Source: Phialocephala subalpina
Taxonomy: Eukaryota; Ascomycota; Leotiomycetes; Helotiales; Mollisiaceae
Length of the DNA: 64,000 nt
Direction: 5' to 3'
Assembly: GCA_900073065.1 (NCBI GenBank)
Contig: FJOG01000002.1
Location: 3,056,460-3,120,459, forward strand
The position numbers and the translations under genes are program-made. Of this stretch, positions 12,624 through 23,106 are shown piece by piece; position 1 is the stretch's first letter; each line of letters opens with the position of its first letter. Under the pieces are notes generated by a model. That model did no database searches. It was given only the letters and a program-made list of their open reading frames with translations, and was not told the DNA's origin.

Positions 12624-14011
12624 ATGGTAGAGCCAACACTAGGAAGTCACAGGCGACCACATCGCAAGTCTCGAACGGGTTGTCAGCAATGCAAGACGCG
12701 AAAGATCAAGGTCTGCCTTCCATTTCTCCACCTCAGTCATGTGAATCCATCTGTCACCGCGCCTGCAGGTGCTGACAGGCTTTCCATGCTGTCATCCCTA
12801 GATTGGAAATCTATCTAACATTCATACAGTGTGATGAGCGGCGCCCTAGCTGCAACCATTGTACAAGATTCTCTACAGAATGCACATTCCTCAAGATGAC
12901 TCCACCAACCTCATCGCCATCCTCCAATACCACATCAACTCATTCTCTCCCGCAGTCTAATGCTGCTGGAACGGCATCGTCTCACGGTTCTCCATCGTTG
13001 GCATCCATCTCTACACATCAAGGACTCGAACTTGAGGTAAAGAATCTGGAGTTGTTGCATTTCTTCACCACGACAACTAGCATTACGCTGAGTAATCTAC
13101 CAGAACAGCAACTGGTATGGCAACAAGTCGTCCCAAAGATTGCCTTCTCTCATCCTTTCCTTCTCCGTGGCATACTAGCTCTGTCAGCCATCCACCTCGG
13201 GCGACTACATGTAGAACGACGAAGCACCTTATGTCCAGTCGCGACCCTCCACCACACGGCAGGTGTGATCCTCTTCCGGAGTACAATGCCAAACATCACT
13301 GCAGAGAACTGCGATGCATGTTTTGCGTTCTCAACTCTCCTGGTAATCTATGCCTGGTCCTCATCTTGTCAAACGGGCGACCTCTTCTTTGTCGACTCGT
13401 TAAAGACTGATGGCGGAACTGTCGAATGGGTTGTGCTTCTGAGGAGTTGCCATAATCTTCTTCGACTGGCCTGTACTTGGTTGAAAGACGGACCTTTAAG
13501 GTGCCTCCTGCTTTTGCAAACCGAGGAACCTGGTCTACCCGCTGTACCCGAGATTGAGAACAGCTCAAAGTTCAGGGAACTCGCTGCACTCTGGGATACA
13601 AGCCGCACTCACCTTAGCGCCGAAGAGGCGGAAGCATTGGAAGAAGCATTGGCTTTCTTGATCGAAGTACACGCATTTTTATCACCTCGTAACCGAGTCG
13701 TTGATGAGGTCGGAACGACACTCTCTTGGCCAATTCGAGTGCGTGATAGCTACATCGCGATGGTCAGCCAGCAGAAACCGGAAGCTCTTGTTGTGCTAGC
13801 GCATTATTGCTTGTTGTTGAACAAGATTGATCACTTCTGGTTCATGGCGGGTATGAGCAAGCATTTGCTTCAGACCATTCATCAAACTGTGGGAAAAGAG
13901 TGGGAAAGTTGGATTGCGTGGCCGCTGCAGGATCTTGTGTTGAGCGAATTCAAGACCCAGACTGGAGAGAAGGAATGGCAACAACGTACGGATGGCGCGG
14001 TGATTTATTAA
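12624..14011 (+). CDS. Zn2Cys6 transcription factor
   Basis: Exons 12624-12710 and 12830-14011 give 422 residues. The intron falls inside the zinc cluster, as is common. Joined, it reads CQQCKTRKIKC then DERRPSCNHCTRFSTEC, the canonical C-x2-C-x6-C-x6-C-x2-C-x6-C DNA-binding domain at about residues 19-46. A Ser/Thr/Pro-rich linker follows, then a helical region (LLHFFTTTTSITL, HPFLLRGILALSAIHLG) typical of the C-terminal part of sterol-uptake-regulator/C6-type proteins. It is nuclear and a sequence-specific regulator. It is divergent from the OPT transporter, so control of that gene is possible, but this is inference from position only. A transposon-like element begins 28 bp after the stop. 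Confidence 0.92.
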
Positions 14012-14037
14012 GATTTGAATTCCGGTCTATGCCTCTA

Positions 14038-14588
14038 TACTCGGGTAGATTATACAGGTGTCTGTCACGTGTAGGATTGGGTGTCCTACTGACACAGCCT
14101 CTAGCTAGCTTACAGCCACCACCTAGGCTACGCAGCCTCCATAACCTACGAAGAGCTCGCGTAAGCTTACGCGTAGAGTAGGAGGTCTTACGGGGGCTGT
14201 GCGGCTGTTATTCTTAGGCTGTGATTCTGTATATAGGGGCCCTTTGAATCTCTGGCAAAAAGACAGAGATTAGTCTAGTACCAATCTGACCTATTGTTGC
14301 CTTCTTCTATTCTACACCTCACAGTGTCCCAGCAGTCTAAAATTAGGTGGGATATACGCAATTATTTATATTTCGGTTGTAAAAGGCTTAATAAAATTGT
14401 AAAAAGTATACGCAATATTAAAGAGCTAAATTATAATCATTTCTATTCTCTTTTTAATTAATTGTATAAGATAGTTGCTTTTCTATCGTATATTAAAGTA
14501 TAAGAATTACAATAGATTTAATGGTACTTTAGCATTATTTTCGCTTATTTTTACACCGCCTGGGATACCCGTATAATCTACCCGAGTA
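14038..14588. mobile_element. Tc1/mariner-like inverted-repeat element (non-autonomous)
   Basis: Inverted ends CTCGGGTAGATTATACAGGT (from 14040) and its near-perfect reverse complement (ending 14586) are each bordered by TA. That is the target duplication expected of Tc1/mariner elements. The element is about 547 bp with no transposase frame. The right half (14340-14570) is strongly AT-rich; the left half is mixed and holds the short palindrome CGCGTAAGCTTACGCG near 14158. It lies just downstream of the Zn2Cys6 gene. An internally deleted or mutated copy of a fungal pogo/Fot-type element is the likely origin; the superfamily is inferred from the TA border only. Confidence 0.65.
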
Positions 14589-14797
14589 CTTCCTCGAAGT
14601 TACAGATTAACGATTTGATTTCTTACTGCAGTATAAGTACCGAGGACCAACTCGGCAGGCAGCCCCGAATTAATAGGAACTGGAGATTGATCATTCAACC
14701 CACAGAGCCATGCTTTGATACTGCGAAAGTAATCCAAATCATTCCAAGTTGATTCAAACCTTTACAAACGATCCAAATCAATTCAAGTGGTAGCACC

Positions 14798-14899
14798 TAT
14801 CGGATAGAATCGACTGTAGATTTAAGAAAAAGGGAAACTAAAACTATATACACATAAAACAAGGACCTACTTAGTGTTCCACGTGACCTCCAACTGATA
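14798..14899 (-). repeat. LTR copy (3' LTR in element orientation)
   Basis: Direct repeat of 15460-15561. Differences seen include AAAAAGGG versus AAAGGGGG, AAAACT versus GAGACT, CCTACTTAGTG versus CCCACTTAGTA, and CTGATA versus CAGATA. Both contain CCACGTGACC and a TATACAC stretch, which could act as promoter elements. Confidence 0.8.
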
Positions 14900-15129
14900 T
14901 ACCCCCCGGATTCAACAGAACGGTTGAAGCTGTATCCAGAGCCCTCTAAGTGCAAATGCAAGTATATCCTCAATTCTAAGTATAACCGTCCGTCCAATCC
15001 AAGCCCTTATATCCGCCCGTGCCTTATCTAATCCAATGTGAGACTTCCAGCTTCCAATCCTTGTATCCGACCGACTGTTCGACCGTCCGCAAGCCTGAAA
15101 TCGTCCGATTATCGTATGCCAAGGCCAAT

Positions 15130-15405
15130 TCTATGCTGGGAGTGCCGTCCTGAGTATATCCTCAATCCTGCCACTGTGTGTGCGCCGAGAGTGCCGTCCC
15201 ATTGCAATAACCAAGTCCTAGGGAGTACCGTCCCTATTCCAAGTGCTGTCCAACGCGCTGGGGCATCCGATCCCATTGCGTGTCCAAGTGCTTTAGGGAG
15301 TGCCGTCCCTTCTAATTCGAGTGCTTAAAGACATCCGATCCCTTCGCAGAGTGTTTATGTGTCCGTACGACGCACCGAGGCATCCGATCCCATTGCGAAG
15401 GAGTC
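15130..15405. repeat. Degenerate short repeats inside the TRIM-like element
   Basis: GGGAGTGCCGTCC-type units occur near 15139, 15188, 15220 and 15297. GCATCCGATCCCATTGCG-type units occur near 15265, 15329 and 15381. They alternate irregularly with short spacers and have no coding frame. They make up most of the right half of the element interior. Confidence 0.7.
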
Positions 15406-15445
15406 AATCCATTAATCCATTGCCATTGTGCAGCCTGCGTAGAAT

Positions 15446-15459
15446 CCCGGGCTCATAAC
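15446..15459 (-). other. Primer-binding site, half-tRNA-iMet type
   Basis: GTTATGAGCCCGGG on the minus strand lies directly after the upstream LTR. It is complementary, save for one base, to the initiator-tRNA anticodon-stem/loop sequence CTGGGCTCATAAC of fungi. Ty1/copia elements of the Drosophila copia kind prime from this internal tRNA site. Confidence 0.7.
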
Positions 15460-18094
15460 TATCGGATAGAATCGACTGTAGATTTAAGAAAGGGGGAAAC
15501 TGAGACTATATACACATAAAACAAGGACCCACTTAGTATTCCACGTGACCTCCAACAGATAGCATCAATCTCTTCATATCCCTCTGTAAATACCATCGCA
15601 AGGAGGTAGACCAGTATGCAGCACAGCACAATCCATCCGCCTAAATATGTCAGAACACTACCTGACCGATGAGCTGTGCTTTTAACTTGGGATTTCGTGC
15701 TGTTTGTTTGCACTGTGACAGTCGGTTTGCATTCTTTGCTCGGCAGGTTCCAGGGAAACCGAATATTATAGGTACTTCGAGATATCCCAAACATTGCCCG
15801 TTGTCTTGTTGTCCTGTCAGTCGTTTGCTTCCCAAGCGCAGCTTCTCCCTTCGAGTTCGAATCCGACTTTGGTTCCGAGAATTCCTTGCATCTTGCAGTG
15901 AGCTCGGTCTGAGGTAGGGCTTTAGGTTTGGTCGTGGTCGGCAGCTGGAAGATTGCTCCATTGGGTTCGGCGATTGACGGTGTTGGAGGAGGGGTAATTG
16001 GAGCTTTGTTCTTGCTGATTGCTTTTGAGGCTTCGTTGGTAGTGCTTTTATTTGCTTCTTGTCCAGGTGCGTTGAAGGAATGCTCGAGTGATTCTAGCAT
16101 GGGTATCTCTGGAAGCTTCGGTGGTTTCGGAGGTGGTGTTGTGGGTCTTTGTGATTGATCTTCGTTGGTATGTTCGTTGACAAATACCCATGCATTTTGA
16201 GAATCTATTTCCGCAATTAGCTATCCTCATCGTGTTGTTCAAGACTCAAGGTAACTCACCTTCCCAATACGAGATCCAGCCTTCAGGCATCTCTGGAGCT
16301 GTCCATGCCTCGAATATTTGCGGTCGCCTTGACTTTCCGACAGAAGTTGGCGGATGCAACGGGACGAGTAGTATGGATCCAACTTGTGCATAGCGGCCAC
16401 TTAACATCGACTCTTCTGTCTTTGCAATCCTCGCTTCTAGGTGTCTGCATTCTGCTCCATAACGCTTGGCTAACTCTTGTCGTTGTATCTCCAGTCGACG
16501 CTCCGCATCTCTCAAGACATCATTCTCTTTTAGGACTGTCTCCACAGTCTCGGACTGTTTTTTCAGCCTGTCCTTGTTTTTCTGCAGCTTATCTTTACTT
16601 TTCTGCAACTGGATGTCCCATTGATCCCGGGTGTGTTGATGCTCGCGTACCATTTCGGCCCTCAGTTGATCGTGTTTCTCTGCTGCTCTCTTTGCGCTTT
16701 CTGTTTCGGTCCTTGCCGCATCCAAGTCCAATTTCATACTCTTGAATTTGATCTGCTCCGCCTGCATGGCTTCTTTCAGGGATTTCAATTTCCCGGCGAA
16801 GTCCATGCGGTTCGATCTCAGCTCGGCTTGTAAGCTTTCGACTTGCTGCTGATGCTGAGCCTCACGTGCTTCGTTTTCTTTCAATGCCACCTTCAAATCC
16901 TTCTCAAACCCTTTGTAAATCTCCGCGACCTCTTTTCTATGATCGTCAGATTCCATTTTGAGCCGTCTTTTTAGATGTTTTGTCTCTTCAGCTTCATTCT
17001 GAAGACGAGACTCAAAGCCCTGGATTACTTTGTCCTTGTGCTGCACCGATTCCGTCAATTGCCCAACATCGGACTCCAAGCTACGAATCAGTGTGTCCTT
17101 TTCCCCTAACTTTTCTCGTAACTGTGCAGTTTGGTCTGTGGAGTTGAGCAGTTCCTGTTCAACATGATCAAGATATCCTCGAAATTGCTGAACAACGTTA
17201 TTAGGGTCTCCTGCAAGCATGGGCTCTCGTGTAGCTGAGCCCGAAGGAACTTCAAGTCTTGAGGTGCCGATTGCGCTGATCTTCCGAGCTTGATTAGCAC
17301 TTTGTCCGCCTGGATTGTTCTGCCTAAGTGTGTGCGTTGCAGCGACCAATACTCGTCGGTATGCTTGCGAACTCGTGATAACATCGTCGAATTCGAATTG
17401 TCGTTCGCTAATCACAGAGAAAGTTCGTGCGATGCCATTCGCCGACTCAAATGATTCCAGGAATGACTTTGCGGCATGTACTTGTGGGTACAGCCCTCGA
17501 AGAGATTCGGTGCCATCGGCTGCGCTTTTGATGCATCTGGTGGCGCGATTGGTTTTGAACAATGGGACGATTTCTGCGATCGCTTTCCTAGATCGTTTGT
17601 CAATATGCTGTAAGGTTTGGGAAATTGGCTGGTGACCAGGCTACGTACATTTGAAGTCCCTGTTGAAGAATAGCAATAACATTGTGCTGCCTATGCAATT
17701 GTTGCAGCAACTCCTTGAACTTATCATCCTTCCACACAACCTTGGATCGATCCGCAAAGTTCAGTTTCCGGTCCCTGTCAAGCTTCGTGGTAAGGCTATG
17801 AGTTTCGTTCTCGATACATGACAAAGTCACTGTACAACCAGTGAGGGCAATGTCAAGAGCAGCTCGGATATCCGGTGTCAGAAGCGCTTGGGATAAAATT
17901 GTATGCTCATCACTGACGAAAAGGCCGTGAAGTTGTGACAACGAGAGGGAGATGACCTTGGCCTCGGAGAAGATATCGTGGACGGTTTTCGGTGCATCTT
18001 TGAACTTGCCTACAATGTCGAAAAGCTTCTTCGCGGTAATTGCACAAGCACCGCTGAGACTTGCAACGCTGGCCGAAATCGAGAGAGGATCCAT
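15459..18094 (-). CDS. Helo-like N-domain, coiled-coil, WW-like, C-terminal membrane protein with LTR-derived tail
   Basis: Three exons, best 18094-17649, 17587-16260 and 16204-15459, sum to 2520 bp (839 residues). Residues 1-149 match the fungal N-terminal domain found on STAND/NLR and azaphilone-cluster L proteins (MDPLSISASVASLSGAC, DIALTGCTVTLSCIENE). Next is a long coiled coil (about 235-480; many E/K/Q heptads). A WW-like motif follows across the last intron: GWISYWE, then NAWVFVNEHTNED, with the second Trp replaced by Ser. A Pro-rich linker and one membrane span (WIVLCCILVYLLAMVF) come after. From the codon after EEIDA the sequence is the LTR of the retroelement, which adds about 32 residues including SLFYVYIVSVSPFL. 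No NACHT or NB-ARC domain is present. Role unknown; signalling or incompatibility is only suggested by the N-domain. The first intron could instead be 37 bp (17644-17608). Confidence 0.8.
15460..15561 (-). repeat. LTR copy (5' LTR in element orientation), encodes host-gene tail
   Basis: Same 102-bp repeat as 14798-14899. The host gene reads into it in frame, and its stop TAG overlaps the LTR end (15461-15459). Confidence 0.8.
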
Positions 18095-19633
18095 GGTGTT
18101 GTGAGACGTGAGGAACCTGAATCGTTTTGGGAGAGGAGATGAGGCTGGACATGTGTCTGAAGATAAGGTCTATCGAACGCATCCGCCTCGCGGGTTACCT
18201 TGCATATGTGCGGCTGTCATTGGCCTTCCTGAGGGGGGCTTTAGGGCTCCGCCACAGCCACAATCTGAGCAATTGCAGCCAAGCTGGGCGTATTGACTCC
18301 AGAACCCTTCCCAGAATTGGACTCCGGACCGTCCGGGGCTCCCAGCATTCGAGATCCTGTAGAGATCCTGCGCTTTCGAGACAGAGAATTTGAAGTGGTC
18401 TCTGATAGGGTATTCCAAATTGTATTCTTCGCTACCCCGCACCTGTATCAGCACCCCGCGTCTGTAAGTATTCGTTCATCGTGACTGCATTTCTCACCAC
18501 CACTCCCTGATGACTGTCCTGATATCTCTATAAAAAGGCTTTGGGACTCTGAGATTTGACATTCAACCCTCAACTCCCTTTTATCGTTCGCTACATTATC
18601 TCAGCATCCCCATTCCGGGTTCACTGCCAAGCAGAAAGTTCAGCCTTCGGGCACAACCCGGAAATAGCCTCACATCCCCAAACAGCTCCACCAAAATTCT
18701 CGTGAGCTAGAACAATTCCAGACTCGATTACGATGACCAAGAGCTTACACTCGCTGCGACGTGCAACAAAGTGTTCGAAGAGGCTTTAGGCGACCAATGA
18801 ATATGAGGCTGGAATCCGCTCGATAATGGGATGAAATTCGAATAAATGCAAGGCATCTCGCCTTCTTTTCGAGACATAATTCCGCACTCCAAATGATGCA
18901 CTTGTATCCGAAAAAGTTAGCTTTCCGAGCAAACAGATCGCAGGCCCGAAACTCTCGGGATGGTCGGCAGGCTTTATGATGAATACGACCTTCACGTACT
19001 ACCTTCGAGGTTCGAAGCATCCGCGGCTCGTTTCCACTGTCCTGAAATATCTCGGTCTTCGCGTTCGGTTTACTTACTTACCACACCATTCATATTCTTC
19101 AAATTCATGTTCGGAAAGCTAACCTCAAGTTTCTTTGGTTTTGGCAGCGGACAATGTTTGTCAGCGCCACAAAGTAACGGCAAGCGCCATCGGTACTCTC
19201 TCGTTGCCGTGTATGATCTCACAGTACCTCATATTATCTTTCGGATCTTTGATTCTGGTTTTTGGTCTCTACGTTTTGGAAATTTCTGCTGTCCCCGACT
19301 CCCCGCATCACCCGAGAACGACCAGCTGTTGCACGGAAGAAGTTTTCGCCGCAACCACGGACCAAACTCTTTATAATTTCAGATATTCTCTATTCCTCCT
19401 CCCATATAAGAAATGAAACAAATCAAGCAGTCAGTGTTATTTTAAGTCCAGTACATTGCGTTGAGTCTCAAAAGCACATTCATAGGCATCACCTCGCTAC
19501 AGCCCCTATATAGCCGAGCAGCCACCGCACTACCTCCAGATTTTCAAGCCTGCGCGCATCGAGTACGTTTCTCAAACCGTCCTAAAATCTCTATTTGAAG
19601 TGAGAAATGGAATAAACAGCCAAAACGGTCTTG
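18095..19633. other. Intergenic, no intact gene
   Basis: About 1.5 kb. A plus-strand stretch near 18400-18450 reads QIVFFATPH, which resembles the I-V-F-F-x-T-P-H motif of lipase-like domains in fungal NB-ARC proteins. The frame closes at 18484 and nothing else supports a gene. CTCTATAAAAAGGC at about 18526 is TATA-like. A relic is possible. Confidence 0.4.
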
Positions 19634-20793
19634 ATGAAAGTCCTTGTCTGGACGGTGATCTTGGATCACGAGACCTATGCTTCGGCGGCGTTGGTGAGAC
19701 CTTGCGGTCCCGTCGGAGCGAATGCTGTCTGCATCAATCGAAACGAAAAGAAGGTCCTTCTTGGAGCTTTCTATCGAGCGCCAATCAATATGTCAATCGA
19801 ACCTTCCGCACAACCAAGTTTGACAGAAACGGAAGGAGTCGAGGCTGTCGATCCTTCCTTTTCCCTTTTGAAGGACACACCATTCATCGTATGGGACGAA
19901 GCTCAAGGACTTCCACTCTTGACAACAAGTGCATCAAACAAATTCACCATTCAAGTTCCGGAAAGCGTTCATGATGGACCAGTCTTTGTCCCCACCACGA
20001 ACCAGCTCTTCTTCTCGGATCTCCGACCTAACATCTTTGTTACAAAATGTCTTGAATTGGTCAACCTCACCACCAACGCTGGAGACGCGACCGCAAGCCC
20101 GTCCTGGAGTCCACACTCTCAACGCCGCATCCGGTTTCTCCCGTCCTTTGCTCGACAACTACTTCGGCTGGTCCTTTAACGGTATCGATGATCTGACCAT
20201 CGACCCCATATACCACAATATCTGGTTCACAGACAACGCCTACGGCTTCGGAAACGGTGTCAACGAACATGCTCCCATCCTCCCTTCTCAGACTTACAGA
20301 TTCCGTCCTTCGACGGGAGATATCCAAGTCGTTGAAGATACTATGAGTGCTCCGAATGGTATATGTTTCAGTCCTGATGGGAAGACGGTATCCATCTGAC
20401 ACGAGTGCGGTCACTGCGAATGAGGTGCAGCAATATCGTGCGGGGTATCATAATTTCAGCGTTACGAAGAAGCATACTGTTTATGCGTTTGATGTTCTCG
20501 AGAATGCGAGGGGAAATCCGTGCTTGGTAAATAAGAGACCGATTTTTATGTCTCAAGATTGGATTCCGGATGGGCTGGAGGTCCCGCGAGAAGGGCTTGT
20601 GGTGATTGGATCTGGTACTTCAGTTGATGTTTTGGATGCAGATGGATTGCTGCTGCTTAGCATCATGACGAACTATACGGCCGTGAATGCCAACTGGGCG
20701 GAAGAGAACCTTGATGAGTTGTGGATTGTGGGTGTTGGCGGGGTAAGTGTTGCGAAAGGGTTGGACATTCATGGCCAATCATTGTATTCCTAA
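19634..20793 (+). pseudogene. SMP-30/gluconolactonase-like secreted lactonase pseudogene
   Basis: Three successive frames together make one SMP-30/lactonohydrolase protein. The first (19634 to about 20100) has a signal-like start MKVLVWTVIL and VWDEAQGLPLL, HDGPVFVPTTNQLFFSDL. The second (about 20100-20390) has NYFGWSFNGIDDLTIDP, NIWFTDNAYGFGNG and APNGICFSPDGKTV. The third (about 20390-20793) has DTSAVTANEVQQY and DWIPDGLEV through to the stop. Family members are calcium-dependent beta-propeller lactonases. The first frame change looks like an extra C in the CCC near 20103; the second lies near 20388, at TCCATCTGAC. No splice sites explain either shift. No premature stop is seen apart from those caused by the shifts. 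Confidence 0.8.
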
Positions 20794-22362
20794 ATCTTCA
20801 AGATCCCCAGCTATCGCAGTCTAGAAGCATTGTGTGTATGTTTCTCTAGGGATAGCAAGTACTGTATTTGTTCGGTGTTGATTTGAAGGAATTATGTCTT
20901 GCGGAAGCTTCTCTACCTAGGTAGTCCTGTTGTCGACCCCGCATCAGTACTTCCCTGCACTGTATTTTACGTTAACGACAGTCCGGATTGACAAGAAAGC
21001 TCTACTACTACTATCAAAAGCTTTATGTCACTTCTAGATCCTACCCGCAATTTACGTCTACCATTTCTTCACTCAGGTAGTGCCAAGGCAAAAATTGTGT
21101 GACAACTTGATTTACTGTGTGCTGAGACTCGCTAAAATCAGGGGCCTTGTTTACCGGGGTCTCCAGGAGGTTCAGGAGTAAATCTTTACGGAAAAAGCAT
21201 GAGTTCCGATTCTTTGCCATGGATGCCGATCAACCGCTAAAAATCGGTGATATCTGAGATATGTGCCTCATGCCCCTTAAAGCCTTCAGTAGTAGTTGTA
21301 AGAAGAAACAAATAGCCAAAGTGAAACTCTACCTAAGTATGAATTTCGCGAACTGATCTTGATAATGAGACGAAACTCATGTGCAATAGTCCCAGCACCG
21401 CCTTTCGCCCAGATTTCTAAAATAGTTCATGTCAATTGCGAGACTCTTTTAGGCGATAGATTTCTATCAAATTATTAAGATCTGGACCTAGACAAGACGA
21501 CGATGGGGGTGTTTTGACTCGTTGAGGGGTAGTGCCGTGTAGATCACCTAGGTAGTATCCAGCAACAATAATGAGTGCTTACAGAAGGGTGTTTCGGTTC
21601 TAGGATCACCTGTAGTCGGGATTGGAATCAGCTTGCAAGGCAGAAGTTGGATGACATTTTTGCTGCGGTCTAATTTTGGGGTGCGAGATTTTATCACGAA
21701 GGAGTTCATTTAGCTTATTTGACGACCCTCCCACGTGACTAGACTAGCCTTATTGATATTGGATTCCATAAACACACAGGGGTGACGCGTTCACGCTGTA
21801 TTGGGCTGCAGATTTACCATTGTCCCCATCCACCCCCCACCTTCGAACATCCAGCAAGAGCGAACTCATTTACAGAGCCTTGTTGAGTCGCAAGCCAACT
21901 CTGCCAACACAACATCTCGATCCAGACTTCACCAAACTCGTGCTCGAAACACTGCTTCCCCCCGTTCGGAAGGAGAATCGCGAACCCAACAGGATGGTTG
22001 TGCCGCCGTCGATCATACAGCAAAACTGCTCTGCAGCTCCTGCAGAATCCTTTGTGTTTGAACACGAAACCTCTCCAGAACACTACCAAATGTACGGCTC
22101 GGCTTTGCTTCTATTCCGGGGCATTACATTGCAGTTCACCATTGCGCCCCTCCAGCCTCGATTCTGATATCCCGCGTTCAAACAAAAGAATCGCGATGTC
22201 TCTAGGGCGTTGGAAAAATTGGGGGCCGAATGTGGAACTCTCGTGTCAGCATCCTCAAATCTGCAGGTTCGAGCACTTTGAAAGTGCTCTAATATCGTTG
22301 TCTGAGCCCTAATCTGATCCCTTGCAAGTGCATCGGCTGAGCGGAGAAGCAGCATCCATTTA
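20794..22362. other. Intergenic, no gene seen
   Basis: About 1.6 kb with only short chance frames. A CCACGTGACT E-box lies near 21731. No family or RNA recognised. Confidence 0.5.
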
Positions 22363-22656
22363 CGGAGAGCGCGGTCAAAAGTGTGGGTCTACAGGGTATA
22401 CACGCTGTAACTCCCTGTAAGGTCTCAAGCTATGCCCTGAAGGGTGATCATCCACAGAACCCACTGTAAATACGCCTCGACCCATTGAAGGACAGGCTCT
22501 CGAGCCCTGAGCAAGAGCAGAATTACGGGGGAATACACGAAGCGAGCCAATAAGAAGGGCTTGCAGGGCTTCAATGAGACATTTCCTTCGTACAGGACAC
22601 TACAGGGTACAGCCCCTGTGGACCCAAACTTTTGACCGCGCACGGCGTTCTTCGTA
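22361..22656. mobile_element. MITE candidate with long imperfect inverted repeats, TA borders
   Basis: GCGCGGTCAAAAGTGTGG at 22369-22386, extending to ACAGGG at 22396, is repeated inverted at 22614-22641 with two mismatches. The match extends outward imperfectly (CGGAGA on the left, CGAAGAACGCCGT on the right strand) to TA dinucleotides at 22361-22362 and 22655-22656. Further inward, CTGTAAGGTCTCA and CCCTG have weak inverted partners near 22560-22610. There is no coding frame. Length is about 292 bp. TA borders suggest Tc1/mariner derivation. Confidence 0.6.
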
Positions 22657-23106
22657 CATCTGCAGATTCTCCCATGTCATTTCTCAAAACGCTTCACGTC
22701 CCCGCTTTGCACAAGGCTGTGGGATGCGATTCTATGTTTGCGGCCCTAAAAGACTCCTGGATCTTGCATTCATTCGGAACGGTGGCTGGGATGGTTCCCG
22801 AAGAAGTCCCAGCATGTTGTTCTGTTCCCACAATCCCATGCACTTCGCCTTCTGATACCGTTTTGTCTTCCTAACATTCCCTTTCCTGGCATGACATATG
22901 CAGGTATCTTCTCCTCGCTGAAGGAAAGCGAGGCTGGACTTGAACAAGCATGTCGACCCCCGAAGTATCGGACAGTCTCTCAGTTTGGGACATGGCTCTG
23001 GAGGCATGAGTTTCCGACATAAGAACGCCACGTTTGTCCTCGACCAAGAGCAACTCGAGAGGGACAATTTCTCCCACCGTAATTTTTGTCGTTCAATGCC
23101 TGCACG
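22657..23106. other. Intergenic, upstream of the stalked membrane protein
   Basis: No gene recognised; likely holds the promoter of the gene starting at 23107. Confidence 0.5.

Larger units (their letters stand above)
14793..15566 (-). mobile_element. TRIM-like miniature LTR retroelement (14798-15561) with target duplication
   Basis: Two 102-bp direct repeats (14798-14899, 15460-15561), over 90 percent alike by eye, bound a 560-bp interior without a gag or pol frame. Read on the minus strand, the 5' LTR (15561-15460) is followed with no spacer by GTTATGAGCCCGGG (15459-15446). The 3' LTR (14899-14798) is preceded by the purine run GGGGGGTA. The first motif complements the anticodon region of initiator methionine tRNA, as in copia-type half-tRNA priming; the second is a polypurine tract. 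The outer borders are GATGC and GGTGC on that strand, a 5-bp target duplication with one mismatch. LTR ends are TATC...GATA rather than TG...CA. Size and lack of coding fit a TRIM. It is mobilised in trans, if at all. Confidence 0.8.

Noticed and set aside
18293..18484. QIVFFATPH motif resembling NB-ARC-linked lipase domains
   Set aside because: A single short motif with no surrounding domain; chance cannot be excluded.
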